Assembly (NCBI GenBank): GCA_030656095.1
Contig: JAUSOU010000006.1
Location: 1-41,960 of the forward strand
Length of the DNA stretch: 41,960 bases
Source: Thermovirgaceae bacterium
Lineage (GTDB): Bacteria > Synergistota > Synergistia > Synergistales > Thermovirgaceae
Direction of reading: 5' to 3'
The position numbers and the translations under genes were made by a program. This document shows, in pieces, positions 33,386 through 41,344 of this stretch; within the stretch, counting starts at the first letter, position 1; each line of letters starts with the position of its first letter. Under the pieces are notes generated by a model, which saw only the letters and a program-made list of their open reading frames with translations, did not search any database and had not been told where the DNA came from.

Positions 33386-33413
33386 TTAAAACGGGGCGGC
33401 ATGAACCGCCCCG
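33386..33413 (-). terminator. Intrinsic terminator of tnaA
   Basis: On the minus strand CGGGGCGG and CCGCCCCG form an 8-bp stem (33392-33399 with 33406-33413, loop of six) followed by TTTTAATT. It lies 14 bp after the tnaA stop and upstream of the secA promoter. Confidence 0.75.
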
Positions 33414-33427
33414 CCGGGAATCGATCT

Positions 33428-34822
33428 TTAAAGAGCGAATGGTTCCAGGTGGGCCAGGAAATGGTGCAGCCCTTTTACCGGGGGAGCGTAGGATACCCTA
33501 AGGCCGTAACGGATAGCTTCTCTGCGTTTGTAGACGTTCACTACCGATTCACCTGCATACTCCATGTGGCTGTTCGTGTAGGTTCTCCGGTTGATCGCCA
33601 GACGGAAGAGTTCGAGCTTCGGATACCTGATCTCTCCCGTCTTTTCGTCCTCCGTGGCGAACGCAAGCGCTCCGAGGCCGATACCCCTGATCGCCGCCTC
33701 CCTGTATATCTCTATCCCCAGGACATCCGCAGGGTAATATTTTTGAGGTATGTGAGGAAGAAATGCCGCCGCGTCTATGAAAATGGCGTGTCCTCCGGCA
33801 GGTTTTACGAAGGGCACTCCGCCGTCCTCAAGTATGTCTCCGAGGTACCGCACCTGTGCGATCCTGTGAGCCATGTACTGCTCGTCCATCATCTCATGCA
33901 GTCCCACTGCCAGAGCCTCGAGATCCCTTCCGGCAAGGCCTCCGTAGGTTGCGAAACCCTCGAAGAGAATAACCCTGGGCAGAAGTTTCTGGTACATCTC
34001 CTCCGTCCTGCAGCAGATCATGCCGCCTATGTTGACGAGGGGGTCCTTCTTGCAGGAGACCAATATAGCATCGGAGGAGTCCATCATGGCTTTCAGGATC
34101 GCGGCAACCGACATCCCTGCGCACTCTTTTTCCCTGATCTTGATGAAGTAGGCATTCTCGGCCATCCTGGCCGCATCCATGAAAAGAAGTATGCCCTCAC
34201 GCTTCGCCACGGCGGATACCGCCCTGAGGTTCGCGAGGCTGACCGGCTGTCCCCCGCCGGAGTTATTCGTGACCGTGACCATGATAAGGGGAATCCTGTC
34301 CCTGCCGTATTTCCTGATGACATCCTCGAGTTTGGAGATGTCCACGTCGCCCTTGAAAGGGTGAAGCGATGTCGGGTCGAACGCAGCGTCTATGACACAG
34401 TCGACCGGTTCGGCCCCCATGTTGAATATGTGAGCCCTCGTAGTGTCGAAAGGCATATTGAACGGTATTATGTCACCCTTCTTCAGAAGGGTGCCGAAGG
34501 CAACGTTCTCGGCGGCGCGACCCTGGTGGGTCGGTATTACGAACTCGAATCCAAGGACTTCCCTTACCGCATCCTTGAGGGCAAAAAAACTGTCCGCGCC
34601 CGCGTATGCTTCGTCACCCCGCATGATCGCCGCCCACTGGTTCTTGCTCATTGCCCCGGTCCCGGAATCGGTCAGAAGATCGATGTAGATATCCCTCGAC
34701 GTAAGTCCGAACATGTTGAAGTGACCGCGCTTGAGAGCCTCCTCACGCTGTCCCTGGTCGGGGACGGTGACGGGCTCCACCATCTTGATCCTGAAAGGTT
34801 CGGGCTGGATTGGCCTTACCAT
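33428..34822 (-). CDS. tnaA: Tryptophanase-type beta-eliminating lyase
   Basis: PLP enzyme that splits tryptophan to indole, pyruvate and ammonia (tyrosine phenol-lyase is the close sister). 464 residues. PLP lysine is Lys259 in SCKKDPLVNIGG. Shared motifs are YIDLLTDSGTGAMS, RGDEAYAG, PTHQGRAAEN and ENAYFIK. The C-terminal LHHFLAHL keeps His454, matching the tryptophanase-specific histidine (His463 in E. coli), where tyrosine phenol-lyase has Phe. The position of the lyase-specific Arg381 is Leu here. Both favour tryptophan. No tnaB permease or tnaC leader peptide is adjacent. It has its own promoter and terminator. Confidence 0.88.
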   Translation of the reverse strand: MVRPIQPEPFRIKMVEPVTVPDQGQREEALKRGHFNMFGLTSRDIYIDLLTDSGTGAMSKNQWAAIMRGDEAYAGADSFFALKDAVREVLGFEFVIPTHQGRAAENVAFGTLLKKGDIIPFNMPFDTTRAHIFNMGAEPVDCVIDAAFDPTSLHPFKGDVDISKLEDVIRKYGRDRIPLIMVTVTNNSGGGQPVSLANLRAVSAVAKREGILLFMDAARMAENAYFIKIREKECAGMSVAAILKAMMDSSDAILVSCKKDPLVNIGGMICCRTEEMYQKLLPRVILFEGFATYGGLAGRDLEALAVGLHEMMDEQYMAHRIAQVRYLGDILEDGGVPFVKPAGGHAIFIDAAAFLPHIPQKYYPADVLGIEIYREAAIRGIGLGALAFATEDEKTGEIRYPKLELFRLAINRRTYTNSHMEYAGESVVNVYKRREAIRYGLRVSYAPPVKGLHHFLAHLEPFAL

Positions 34823-34907
34823 ACAAAAAAGACCTCCCTATGGCTGTTCTTCAGCTCGGCTGGAGGATTCTCAAATTACTTCTGGCTCGCCTGTTGTTTC
34901 CGCGGCA

Positions 34908-34916
34908 ATTATAACA
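34908..34916 (-). promoter_or_regulatory. tnaA: tnaA extended -10 promoter
   Basis: On the minus strand TGTTATAAT gives a perfect TATAAT (34908-34913) with the TGn extension, which can work without a good -35 box. None is visible. The leader to the ATG is about 80 nt. Confidence 0.55.
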
Positions 34917-34954
34917 CTGCCTTCGAGACGCCACATCAATGAGCAAGGGCCGTC

Positions 34955-34984
34955 AAAAAAGATACCCGGCTCATGAGAGGTATC
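34955..34984 (-). terminator. Intrinsic terminator of pgsA
   Basis: On the minus strand GATACC (34979-34984) pairs with GGTATC (34961-34966), extended by partial CCCGG pairing, and is followed by TTTTTT. It lies 16 bp after the pgsA stop and before the tnaA promoter. Confidence 0.65.
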
Positions 34985-34999
34985 CGGGGTTGCCTGTTT

Positions 35000-35542
35000 T
35001 CAGGTGAGAAGTTTTTTGCCTTCGGCCAGGTAGTCCATCCCCGACCAGAGTGTCGCAATCATCGCTATCCACATGGCGAAAAGCCCTCCGGGCAGGTTGA
35101 AAATTACCATGAGAATGGCGATGATCTGGGTAACCGTCTTCAGCTTTCCGCCGCGTGAGGCGGAGATGACGATCCCCTCAGATGCCGCGATCATGCGAAG
35201 CCCTGTTACGAAGAACTCCCTGGATATTATGACGACCACGATCCAGGCCGGAAGCCTCTGGAGCTGAACAAGGGAGATCAGCGCGGCTATCACGAGTATC
35301 TTGTCCGCCAGGGGATCGATCAGTTTGCCCAGGTTGGTGACCATACCGTGTTTCCGGGCAAAATAGCCGTCGAAGGTATCGGTCAGCGCGGCTATCGTGA
35401 AGACAAGTCCAGCCAGGATGTCCCCGAAGGGGAGCCCCAGGATGTTGCCGAACTGCCCCCTGAGGGTCAGAAAGACCATCACGAGAGGCGCGAGAAAAAC
35501 TCTGGAGAGGCTCAAAATATTTGGAAGGTTCCAGACTCTCAA
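35000..35542 (-). CDS. pgsA: CDP-diacylglycerol-glycerol-3-phosphate 3-phosphatidyltransferase
   Basis: Makes phosphatidylglycerol phosphate at the inner membrane. It has about 180 residues with five or six membrane helices. The CDP-alcohol phosphotransferase motif DTFDGYFARKHG...GKLIDPLADK is complete, with Asp55, Asp58, Asp76 and Asp80. NLPNILSLSRV opens the first helix as in PgsA. The frame starts at GTG 35554, but that codon overlaps the AGGAGG ribosome site. TTG 35542 lies 11 bases after it and gives MRVWNLPNIL, so I prefer it, with some doubt. It is a single-gene unit between livF and tnaA. Confidence 0.92.
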   Translation of the reverse strand: MRVWNLPNILSLSRVFLAPLVMVFLTLRGQFGNILGLPFGDILAGLVFTIAALTDTFDGYFARKHGMVTNLGKLIDPLADKILVIAALISLVQLQRLPAWIVVVIISREFFVTGLRMIAASEGIVISASRGGKLKTVTQIIAILMVIFNLPGGLFAMWIAMIATLWSGMDYLAEGKKLLT

Positions 35543-35752
35543 AGAGAGACGCACCTCCTAGGGGTGGCAGAAAAGATCACTTCAGAATCTTAAAAAATAA
35601 ACAAAGCCCGGAGTTTGTGGCGTAATACCATTTTCAACACATGTGATGTACTAAAAGTATACCCTCAATGCGCAAAAGATGGGCCCTGCAGTGAGATCTT
35701 TGTTAGTGAGGTAACTGAAGGTATGCGCTTAGAGCAATTATGCAACAGACTC

Positions 35753-35779
35753 CCCGGGGTTTTTTTAATAAACCCCGGG
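35753..35779 (-). terminator. Strong hairpin after livF
   Basis: CCCGGGGTTT (35753-35762) pairs with AAACCCCGGG (35770-35779), a 10-bp stem, 16 bp after the livF stop. No U-run follows on the minus strand, so it may protect the mRNA end or terminate weakly. In the remaining gap to pgsA (35555-35750) I see no clear gene or promoter. Confidence 0.55.
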
Positions 35780-35794
35780 TCGTTCTTGCTTCCG

Positions 35795-36499
35795 CTACCC
35801 TCCCAGATAGGCCTCTCTGACTTTGGGGTTCCTGAGCAGTTCTTCCCCCGTTCCCGAGAGCACGATGCTGCCCACTTCGAGAACATAGGCCGCATGAGCT
35901 ATCTTCAGGGCCGCGTAGGCGTTCTGCTCCACGAGAAGAACAGTCTTGCCCTCGTCGTTGATGGTCTTGATTATCCCAAAGACCTCCTTGACGAGGAGCG
36001 GAGCCAGACCCAGGGAGGGTTCATCAAGCATTATCAGCTTCGGCGAGCCCATAAGAGCTCTGCCCACCGCGAGCATCTGCTGCTCTCCGCCGGACAGGGT
36101 TCCGCCCTTCTGCCATGTCCTCTCCTTGAGCCTTGGAAATAGCTCGTACACCCAGTCAATGTCTCTTGCTATCCCCTTCTGGTCAGACCTGCTGTAAGCA
36201 CCCAGCATCAGGTTTTCAAGAACCGTAAGATGGGGAAAGATCCTGCGCCCTTCGGGCGCCATAGTGATCCCCGCCTTGACAATATCTTCGGCTGCCAATT
36301 TGCCTATCTCTCTTCCGTCGAAAAGGACCGAGCCGCTGCTCTTATGAACCAGACCGGCCACTGCACGAAGCGTTGAACTCTTGCCGGCTCCATTGGCCCC
36401 TATCAGTGTAACTATCTTTCCCCTGGGAACCTCGATGGAAATGCCCTTTATGGCGTGGATGCCGCCATAATGAACGTTAAGATCGCTGATCCTAAGCAT
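35795..36499 (-). CDS. livF: Branched-chain amino acid ABC transporter ATP-binding protein LivF
   Basis: Second ATPase of the LivFGHMK importer, 234 residues. Walker A is GANGAGKS (34-41), followed by MAPEGRRIFPHLTVLENL, the signature LSGGEQQML, Walker B KLIMLDEPSLGLAP and the switch in VLLVEQN. The C-terminal LSGTGEELLRNPKVREAYLGG is typical of LivF. The frame opens at 36532, but ATG 36499 with GAGGAG ten bases upstream gives the usual N-terminus MLRISDLNVHYG and overlaps livG by only 8 bp. It is the last gene of the operon. Confidence 0.95.
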   Translation of the reverse strand: MLRISDLNVHYGGIHAIKGISIEVPRGKIVTLIGANGAGKSSTLRAVAGLVHKSSGSVLFDGREIGKLAAEDIVKAGITMAPEGRRIFPHLTVLENLMLGAYSRSDQKGIARDIDWVYELFPRLKERTWQKGGTLSGGEQQMLAVGRALMGSPKLIMLDEPSLGLAPLLVKEVFGIIKTINDEGKTVLLVEQNAYAALKIAHAAYVLEVGSIVLSGTGEELLRNPKVREAYLGG

Positions 36500-37280
36500 C
36501 GTGGACAAACTCCTCTCCCAGGTAGGCCTCAATGACCCTGGTGTTCGCCTGAATCTCTTCCGGCTTCCCCTCGGCTATCGTTACGCCGTAATCGAGGACC
36601 CACATGTGTTCGCAGATCCCCATGACAACCTTCATGTCGTGTTCTATGAGAAGGATGGTAAGGTCGAAGCGGGAGCGGATATCCTTGACGAAACCCATAA
36701 GTTCCTGCGTCTCGTTGGCATTCATCCCCGCGGCGGGTTCGTCCAGAAGAAGGAATGAAGGGTCAGTGGCCAGCGCCCGGGCTATCTCCAGCCTTCTCTG
36801 GGCACCGTACGGAAGCCCTCCCGACTGCTCATCGGCAAGTTTTTGCAGACCCACAGCCTCAATAAGGTACATGGACTTGTCCCTGATCTCCCTCTCCTCT
36901 TTCCAGTAGGATGGCAGGCCAAGAAGCGCATGCCACCAGGTCGTGTGCTGCCTGACCCTTGCACCCACCATGACGTTCTCAAGAACCGTCGCTGTGTGGA
37001 AAAGCCTTATGTTCTGGAATGTTCTCGCAATCCCTCCTGAGCAGACCTTGTGGGGAGGCCATCCGGATATATTCTGCCCCTCAAAAAGTATCTGCCCCTC
37101 CGTCGGCTTGTAGAACCCGGTGATCATGTTGAAGCATGTTGTTTTTCCGGCTCCGTTGGGGCCTATAAGCCCCACTATCCTGCCCTTCTGGATCTGGATA
37201 TCGAAGTTTTTAACGGCTATCAGGCCGCCGAAACGCATGGTCAGGTTTTTGGTTTCAAGAACGATCCTGCGGTCGCTCAT
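36492..37280 (-). CDS. livG: Branched-chain amino acid ABC transporter ATP-binding protein LivG
   Basis: First ATPase of the importer, 262 residues. Walker A is GPNGAGKT (40-47), the LivG-specific ARTFQNIRLFHTATVLENV follows, the signature reads LPYGAQRRLEIARAL (the usual LSYG is LPYG), and Walker B is FLLLDEPAAGMN. The C-terminal tail EGKPEEIQANTRVIEAYLGEE is typical. The ATG overlaps the livM stop (ATGA). Confidence 0.95.
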   Translation of the reverse strand: MSDRRIVLETKNLTMRFGGLIAVKNFDIQIQKGRIVGLIGPNGAGKTTCFNMITGFYKPTEGQILFEGQNISGWPPHKVCSGGIARTFQNIRLFHTATVLENVMVGARVRQHTTWWHALLGLPSYWKEEREIRDKSMYLIEAVGLQKLADEQSGGLPYGAQRRLEIARALATDPSFLLLDEPAAGMNANETQELMGFVKDIRSRFDLTILLIEHDMKVVMGICEHMWVLDYGVTIAEGKPEEIQANTRVIEAYLGEEFVHDA

Positions 37281-38326
37281 CTGGCCTCACCCCGCCTTCG
37301 GAAAAGTCCCAGGAACCAGTCCCAGTTGAACTCGCGCTTGCCCATAATTCCCTGATGCCGGAAAAGAATGATGAAGAGCAGGGCAACTGAAAACACCACC
37401 ATGCGCATTCCCGGAACCCCTTGCAGCGTTAATGATCCTATCGTCACAGGATTCTCGACAAAGCGCAACCACTCCAGGAGAACCGTGATTACGACTCCAG
37501 CCAGCACTGTTCCGGTGATGGATCCAAGGCCGCCCGCGACAACTATCATAAGAACGTTGAATGTGAGGATGAAATTGAACATCTTCGGGTCAATGGTCGT
37601 AATGAGACTGGCAAGAAGCGCCCCTCCGACCCCGGCAAAGAAGGCGCCGATGACGAAGGATGTCATACGGCATCTGAAAGTGTCTATGCCCATTGCCCTC
37701 GCGGCAACTTCATCGTCCCTGATCGCCTTCAGCGTGTTTCCAAAATTGCTTTTGACAAGCCTGATGATCACATAGAGCGTCAGAAGACACCAGCCGTAAT
37801 TCCACCAGAGGTTGGAGTAGGGAGGTATTCCCTTCAGACCAAGGGCACCATTCGTTACCCGGGGAATGTTGTTTGCAACGACCCTTATGATCTCCGCAAA
37901 ACCCAGGGTGGCAATTCCGAGGTAGTCCCCTCCCAGCCTGAGAACAGGAAATCCGATGATAATTCCGAAAAGCGCCGCCACGAGCCCGGCGATAAGTATG
38001 GCCAGGAAAAACGGGGCGTGCATCACGGAAAAGGGCCACATCGGAGCCTGTAGAATGTACATGGCATGTTTCTGGGCGGCGGGAAGTATAAGCAGAGAAC
38101 AGGTGTATGCACCGATGGCCATGAATCCCGCATGTCCGAGCGAGAAGAGTCCGGTGAAGCCATAAATAAGATTGAGGCTCAGCGCGAGGATTATGTTGAC
38201 GGCTATCAGGTTCAGGATCTGGATCTTGTAGCCATCGAGGTTCTTTCCCGCCCAGAAAAGGAAGAGTGCGAGGATGAGCACGGCCACGCCGGTCAGGATG
38301 TAGTTTCTCTTAAGTTTAGCGTCCAT
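37277..38326 (-). CDS. livM: Branched-chain amino acid ABC transporter permease LivM
   Basis: Inner-membrane permease of 349 residues with about nine helices. Recognisable parts are LSLNLIYGFTGLFSLGHAGF, LRLGGDYLGIATLGFAEIIR and the ATPase-coupling loop KAIRDDEVAARAMGID (the EAA-like motif). GGLGSITGTVLAG near the C-terminus is also typical. It overlaps both livH and livG by 4 bp (ATGA at each joint), so translation is coupled across the permease and ATPase genes. Confidence 0.95.
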   Translation of the reverse strand: MDAKLKRNYILTGVAVLILALFLFWAGKNLDGYKIQILNLIAVNIILALSLNLIYGFTGLFSLGHAGFMAIGAYTCSLLILPAAQKHAMYILQAPMWPFSVMHAPFFLAILIAGLVAALFGIIIGFPVLRLGGDYLGIATLGFAEIIRVVANNIPRVTNGALGLKGIPPYSNLWWNYGWCLLTLYVIIRLVKSNFGNTLKAIRDDEVAARAMGIDTFRCRMTSFVIGAFFAGVGGALLASLITTIDPKMFNFILTFNVLMIVVAGGLGSITGTVLAGVVITVLLEWLRFVENPVTIGSLTLQGVPGMRMVVFSVALLFIILFRHQGIMGKREFNWDWFLGLFRRRGEAR

Positions 38327-39219
38327 CAGACTTTATCCTCCAGCTTCTCACCCATAAGCCCTGTCGGCATGATGAGAAGAATGATGATCAGCAGGACAAA
38401 GGCGAAGGCATCCCTGTAACCGGCGAGCGTTGGAAGGAAAGCCACTATCATTATCTCTATGAAACCAAGGACAAGGCCCCCTATCACCGCTCCCTGAATT
38501 GAGCCTATTCCGCCAAAAACAGCCGCTATGAAAGCCTTGAAACCCGGGATTACACCCATTACAGGCTGGAGCTGAGGATACCTGAGAGCCCACATTATGC
38601 CCGATGCCGCGGCAAGAGCCGAGCCCATGCCGAAAGTGATGGCGATGATCCTGTTCACCGGGACTCCCATCAGCCGGCTGGTTTCAATGTCCTTGGAAAT
38701 GGCACGCATGCCGAGGCCGGGTTTTGTCCTGTAGACCACGTAAAGCAGACCCATCATAAGAATGAAGGAGAGGACCGGGAAAACCAGAGTCAGCGGAAGA
38801 ATACGGATCTTGTCAATAACTATCACTTTTACGAGCCAGTCCGGGCGCTGAACAGCCCTGGGGATTGCTGAAAAAACAACTATGGCAAAGTTCTGAAGAA
38901 AGAACGAAACACCGATGGAACTTATGAGAGCCGAGATGCGGGGCGCGTTACGAAGGGGCTTGTATGCTACTCTATCCACCATTATTCCGGCCATGGAGGT
39001 CACAAGGATCGCCCCTATTACCGCAATGGGCCAGGGGAGGTGAAAGAGGGTAACTCCCCAGAAAACAAAGTAGGCCCCCATCATGAATATCTCACCGTGG
39101 GCGAAGTTGATGAGCCTCAGAATACCGTAAACCATGGTGTACCCTATGGCGATAAGCGCGTAAAGGCTCCCAAGGGTGAGAGCGTTGAAAAGGTGCTGTA
39201 CGAACATTGCCAAGCTCAT
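38326..39219 (-). CDS. livH: Branched-chain amino acid ABC transporter permease LivH
   Basis: Inner-membrane permease of 297 residues with about eight helices. It begins LFNALTLGSLYALIAIGYTM with LINFAHGEIFMMGAY, both LivH hallmarks. The coupling loop is MRAISKDIETSRLMGVPVNR, and GGIGSIQGAVIGGLVLG lies near the C-terminus. It starts 96 bp after livK, beyond a hairpin that may lower expression relative to the binding protein. Confidence 0.95.
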   Translation of the reverse strand: MSLAMFVQHLFNALTLGSLYALIAIGYTMVYGILRLINFAHGEIFMMGAYFVFWGVTLFHLPWPIAVIGAILVTSMAGIMVDRVAYKPLRNAPRISALISSIGVSFFLQNFAIVVFSAIPRAVQRPDWLVKVIVIDKIRILPLTLVFPVLSFILMMGLLYVVYRTKPGLGMRAISKDIETSRLMGVPVNRIIAITFGMGSALAAASGIMWALRYPQLQPVMGVIPGFKAFIAAVFGGIGSIQGAVIGGLVLGFIEIMIVAFLPTLAGYRDAFAFVLLIIILLIMPTGLMGEKLEDKV

Positions 39220-39247
39220 ATGAGCTCCCCCTTGATATCACGTAAAG

Positions 39248-39273
39248 GCGGGGGAGGAAGACCCCTCCCCCGC
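39248..39273 (-). terminator. Hairpin between livK and livH (partial terminator or stabiliser)
   Basis: GCGGGGGAGG (39248-39257) and CCTCCCCCGC (39264-39273) form a 10-bp G/C stem with a 6-base loop. On the minus strand only CTTTACG follows, so leaky termination or 3' protection of livK mRNA is likely. Confidence 0.6.
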
Positions 39274-39315
39274 AAAAACAGCCGATTCCCCCGTTAAGGG
39301 AGGTCTGGTTCAGAT

Positions 39316-40494
39316 CTAGAGTTCCGGAGCGATGGTGGCTATGTAGAGCTTCTTGCCTTCCTTGATCTCGACTATACCGATCGGTTTCTCGGCGTCGTGC
39401 GACGCGTTGATGGTCGTAAGTCCTGTTACGCCCGCAAAGTCCTTGGTCGCCGCGAGAGCTGCGGTGACGGCTTCGGGGTCGGTGTTGCCCGCGCGAGTGA
39501 TGGCGTCGAGGAGGATCATGTAGGACTCATAACCGAGAGCCGCGTTGACGTTGGGATCGTCGGTACGATTCTTCTTCCAGTTATCAGTGAACTTCTGCGC
39601 AACTGGATTCATGTCCTTCATGGACGGGTCATAGGGGAAGGTCGTATGGACGAATCCTTCGACAGCATCTCCGCCGATCTCTACGATCTGCGGGTTGTCC
39701 ATGGCGTCTCCGCCCATGATCTGGAAGGTAACTCCAAGTTCCTGTGCCTGCTTCATGATGATGGCGCCTTCAGCAAAGTAGGATGGGACAAAGAGAATAT
39801 CGGGGCTCTTGCTGATGATCTCGGTAAGCTGGGCTGTGAAGTCCTGGTCGCCCGAGTTGTAGTTGAGCTTCGATACGATCTCTCCACCGAGCTTCAGGAA
39901 TGATTTCTCGAAGAACCCGGCGAGGCCGACCGAATAGTCGTTGGCAACGTCGATCAGCAGAGCGGCCTTCTTCGCTCCAAGAACCTTGTTGGCATAGGTT
40001 GCCGCACCGGCACCCTGAAGCGGGTCGATGAAGCATACGCGGAAGATGTACTTCTTGCCTTGGGTAACGAGGGGGTTGGTGCATGATGTGCCGACCATGG
40101 GGATTCCGGCGCTCTCGGCAACTTCTCCGCCCGCCATGGCAAGAGAGGAACCGTAGGTGCCGATAACGGCAACAACCTGCTCCTTCTCGATCAGGCGCTT
40201 GACGGCGTTTGCGGACTCAACCTTGTCGGACTTGTTGTCTACGACAAAAAGCTCAACCTTCCTGCCCAGAACCTCGGGCATCTCAACCTGTGCCATCTTG
40301 ATTCCGTCAAGCTCAAGCTGCCCGCCCATAGCCATCTGCCCCGTCAGCGGGAGATAGACACCGATGCGAATTACCTCTCCCTCGGCGACCGGTTCCTCAA
40401 CAACAGGAGCCTCGGGGGCCTTCTCGCCCCTCATCATCATGAACCCGATAACCGCAATTACAACGATCAGACCTAACAAAAGACCTTTCTTCAC
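39316..40494 (-). CDS. livK: Branched-chain amino acid ABC transporter substrate-binding protein (LivK-like)
   Basis: Periplasmic-binding-protein fold, type I, 392 residues. The binding lobe starts RIGVYLPLTGQMAMGG, with VVDNKSD, AVIGTYGSSLAMA, PMVGTSCTNPLVT and LGYESYMILLDAI following. The N-terminus is a hydrophobic helix (4-21, ending GFMMMRG) without a lipobox Cys or a clear AXA cleavage site, then a Pro/Glu/Val linker, so it may stay membrane-anchored. Exact ligand is unknown, but the neighbours argue for branched-chain or other hydrophobic amino acids. The start is GTG with GGAGG about 9-10 bases upstream. It is first in the operon. Confidence 0.93.
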   Translation of the reverse strand: MKKGLLLGLIVVIAVIGFMMMRGEKAPEAPVVEEPVAEGEVIRIGVYLPLTGQMAMGGQLELDGIKMAQVEMPEVLGRKVELFVVDNKSDKVESANAVKRLIEKEQVVAVIGTYGSSLAMAGGEVAESAGIPMVGTSCTNPLVTQGKKYIFRVCFIDPLQGAGAATYANKVLGAKKAALLIDVANDYSVGLAGFFEKSFLKLGGEIVSKLNYNSGDQDFTAQLTEIISKSPDILFVPSYFAEGAIIMKQAQELGVTFQIMGGDAMDNPQIVEIGGDAVEGFVHTTFPYDPSMKDMNPVAQKFTDNWKKNRTDDPNVNAALGYESYMILLDAITRAGNTDPEAVTAALAATKDFAGVTGLTTINASHDAEKPIGIVEIKEGKKLYIATIAPEL

Positions 40495-40660
40495 GTACGC
40501 TCACCTCCAGATGAATTTACAACGTGCTTATAATTTTACTCCAAATAGCCCCAAAAGAGCATTCCAGCTCATGTCATGGTCTATACTATCCCCACCCCTC
40601 TTCCCCCGATTTTGAAGAAGTTGCCGGGAATGGCTGTCTGGCATAAATTGAAGCAGGATT

Positions 40661-40666
40661 ATTATA
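40661..40666 (-). promoter_or_regulatory. Possible -10 box of the liv operon
   Basis: A perfect TATAAT on the minus strand lies just after the nrdG stop. It would give a leader of about 160 nt before livK. No good -35 box is visible at 16-18 bp. A weaker TTATAA lies nearer the gene (about 40526-40535). Confidence 0.35.
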
Positions 40667-40672
40667 CCCCCG

Positions 40673-41344
40673 TCAGCGTACAATGGAATCGGGAAAAAGG
40701 ATCCTGAGATCTCCCGGATCCGGGGCGGTTCCGTTGACAAGTGATCCATCGAGGGTCTTTCCGGGTCTGAACGGCTGGATGACCCAGATTGCTTCAGCCC
40801 CTATCTGGTTTCTTATCTCCCTGAGGTCGGCCATGTCCATGAGGTCTGGGACATAGGTGGTCCGTGTTTCGAAGGAGATGCCGGAACTTTTCAGGAGCTC
40901 AAGGGACTCCATCACCTTCATGCCGTCCCCCTTCACAAGTCGCGGATAGTCCCTCCATGGCGCCTTGACGTCCAGAGATACTGCATCGACAAGGCCTTCC
41001 CCTATAAGCGAACGAAGCATGGAAGGGCGGCTTCCATTGGTATCCAGCTTTGTATCCAGCCCTGTAACACCCCTTATCTCCGACAAAAACGCCGGGAGCC
41101 CCTCATGTATCGCAGGTTCTCCTCCGCTTACGACTACTCCGTCGAGAAACGGGTTCCGGCTTTTGATATCCTCAAGGATCTGCTCCAGGCAGAGATCCCC
41201 TTCGGTTTTCAGGACAAGATCGGCGTTGTGGCAGTAGGGGCATCGGAAATTGCAGCCGCAAAGAAAAAGGACCGGTGCGACATGCCCGGTCCAGTCGATA
41301 AAGGAGACAGGAAGGTAACCTCCTACGGGGACAAGTCCGCTCAT
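40673..41344 (-). CDS. nrdG: Anaerobic ribonucleotide reductase-activating protein (NrdG-type radical SAM)
   Basis: Radical SAM enzyme that makes the glycyl radical on NrdD, 223 residues. The iron-sulfur motif is CNFRCPYC, with Cys31, Cys35 and Cys38 (CX3CX2C), preceded by FIDWTGHVAPVLFLCG. Further motifs are VVVSGGEPAIHEG, DTNGSRPS and SLDVKAPWRDY. The ATG at 41344 overlaps the nrdD stop (ATGA), so I reject the longer frame to 41464. Together with nrdD it shows that the organism makes deoxynucleotides without oxygen. Confidence 0.94.
   Translation of the reverse strand: MSGLVPVGGYLPVSFIDWTGHVAPVLFLCGCNFRCPYCHNADLVLKTEGDLCLEQILEDIKSRNPFLDGVVVSGGEPAIHEGLPAFLSEIRGVTGLDTKLDTNGSRPSMLRSLIGEGLVDAVSLDVKAPWRDYPRLVKGDGMKVMESLELLKSSGISFETRTTYVPDLMDMADLREIRNQIGAEAIWVIQPFRPGKTLDGSLVNGTAPDPGDLRILFPDSIVR

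Noticed and set aside
33428-34822. Tyrosine phenol-lyase
   Set aside because: The C-terminal His typical of tryptophanase is present and the lyase-specific Arg is Leu.
34823-34907. TnaC-type leader peptide upstream of tnaA
   Set aside because: The 80-nt leader has no short frame with a ribosome site and a Trp codon followed by a C-terminal Pro.
35590-35700. tRNA-like segment (GCCCGGA ... GGGC) between livF and pgsA
   Set aside because: Only four acceptor pairs form, and no T-loop or anticodon stem fits.
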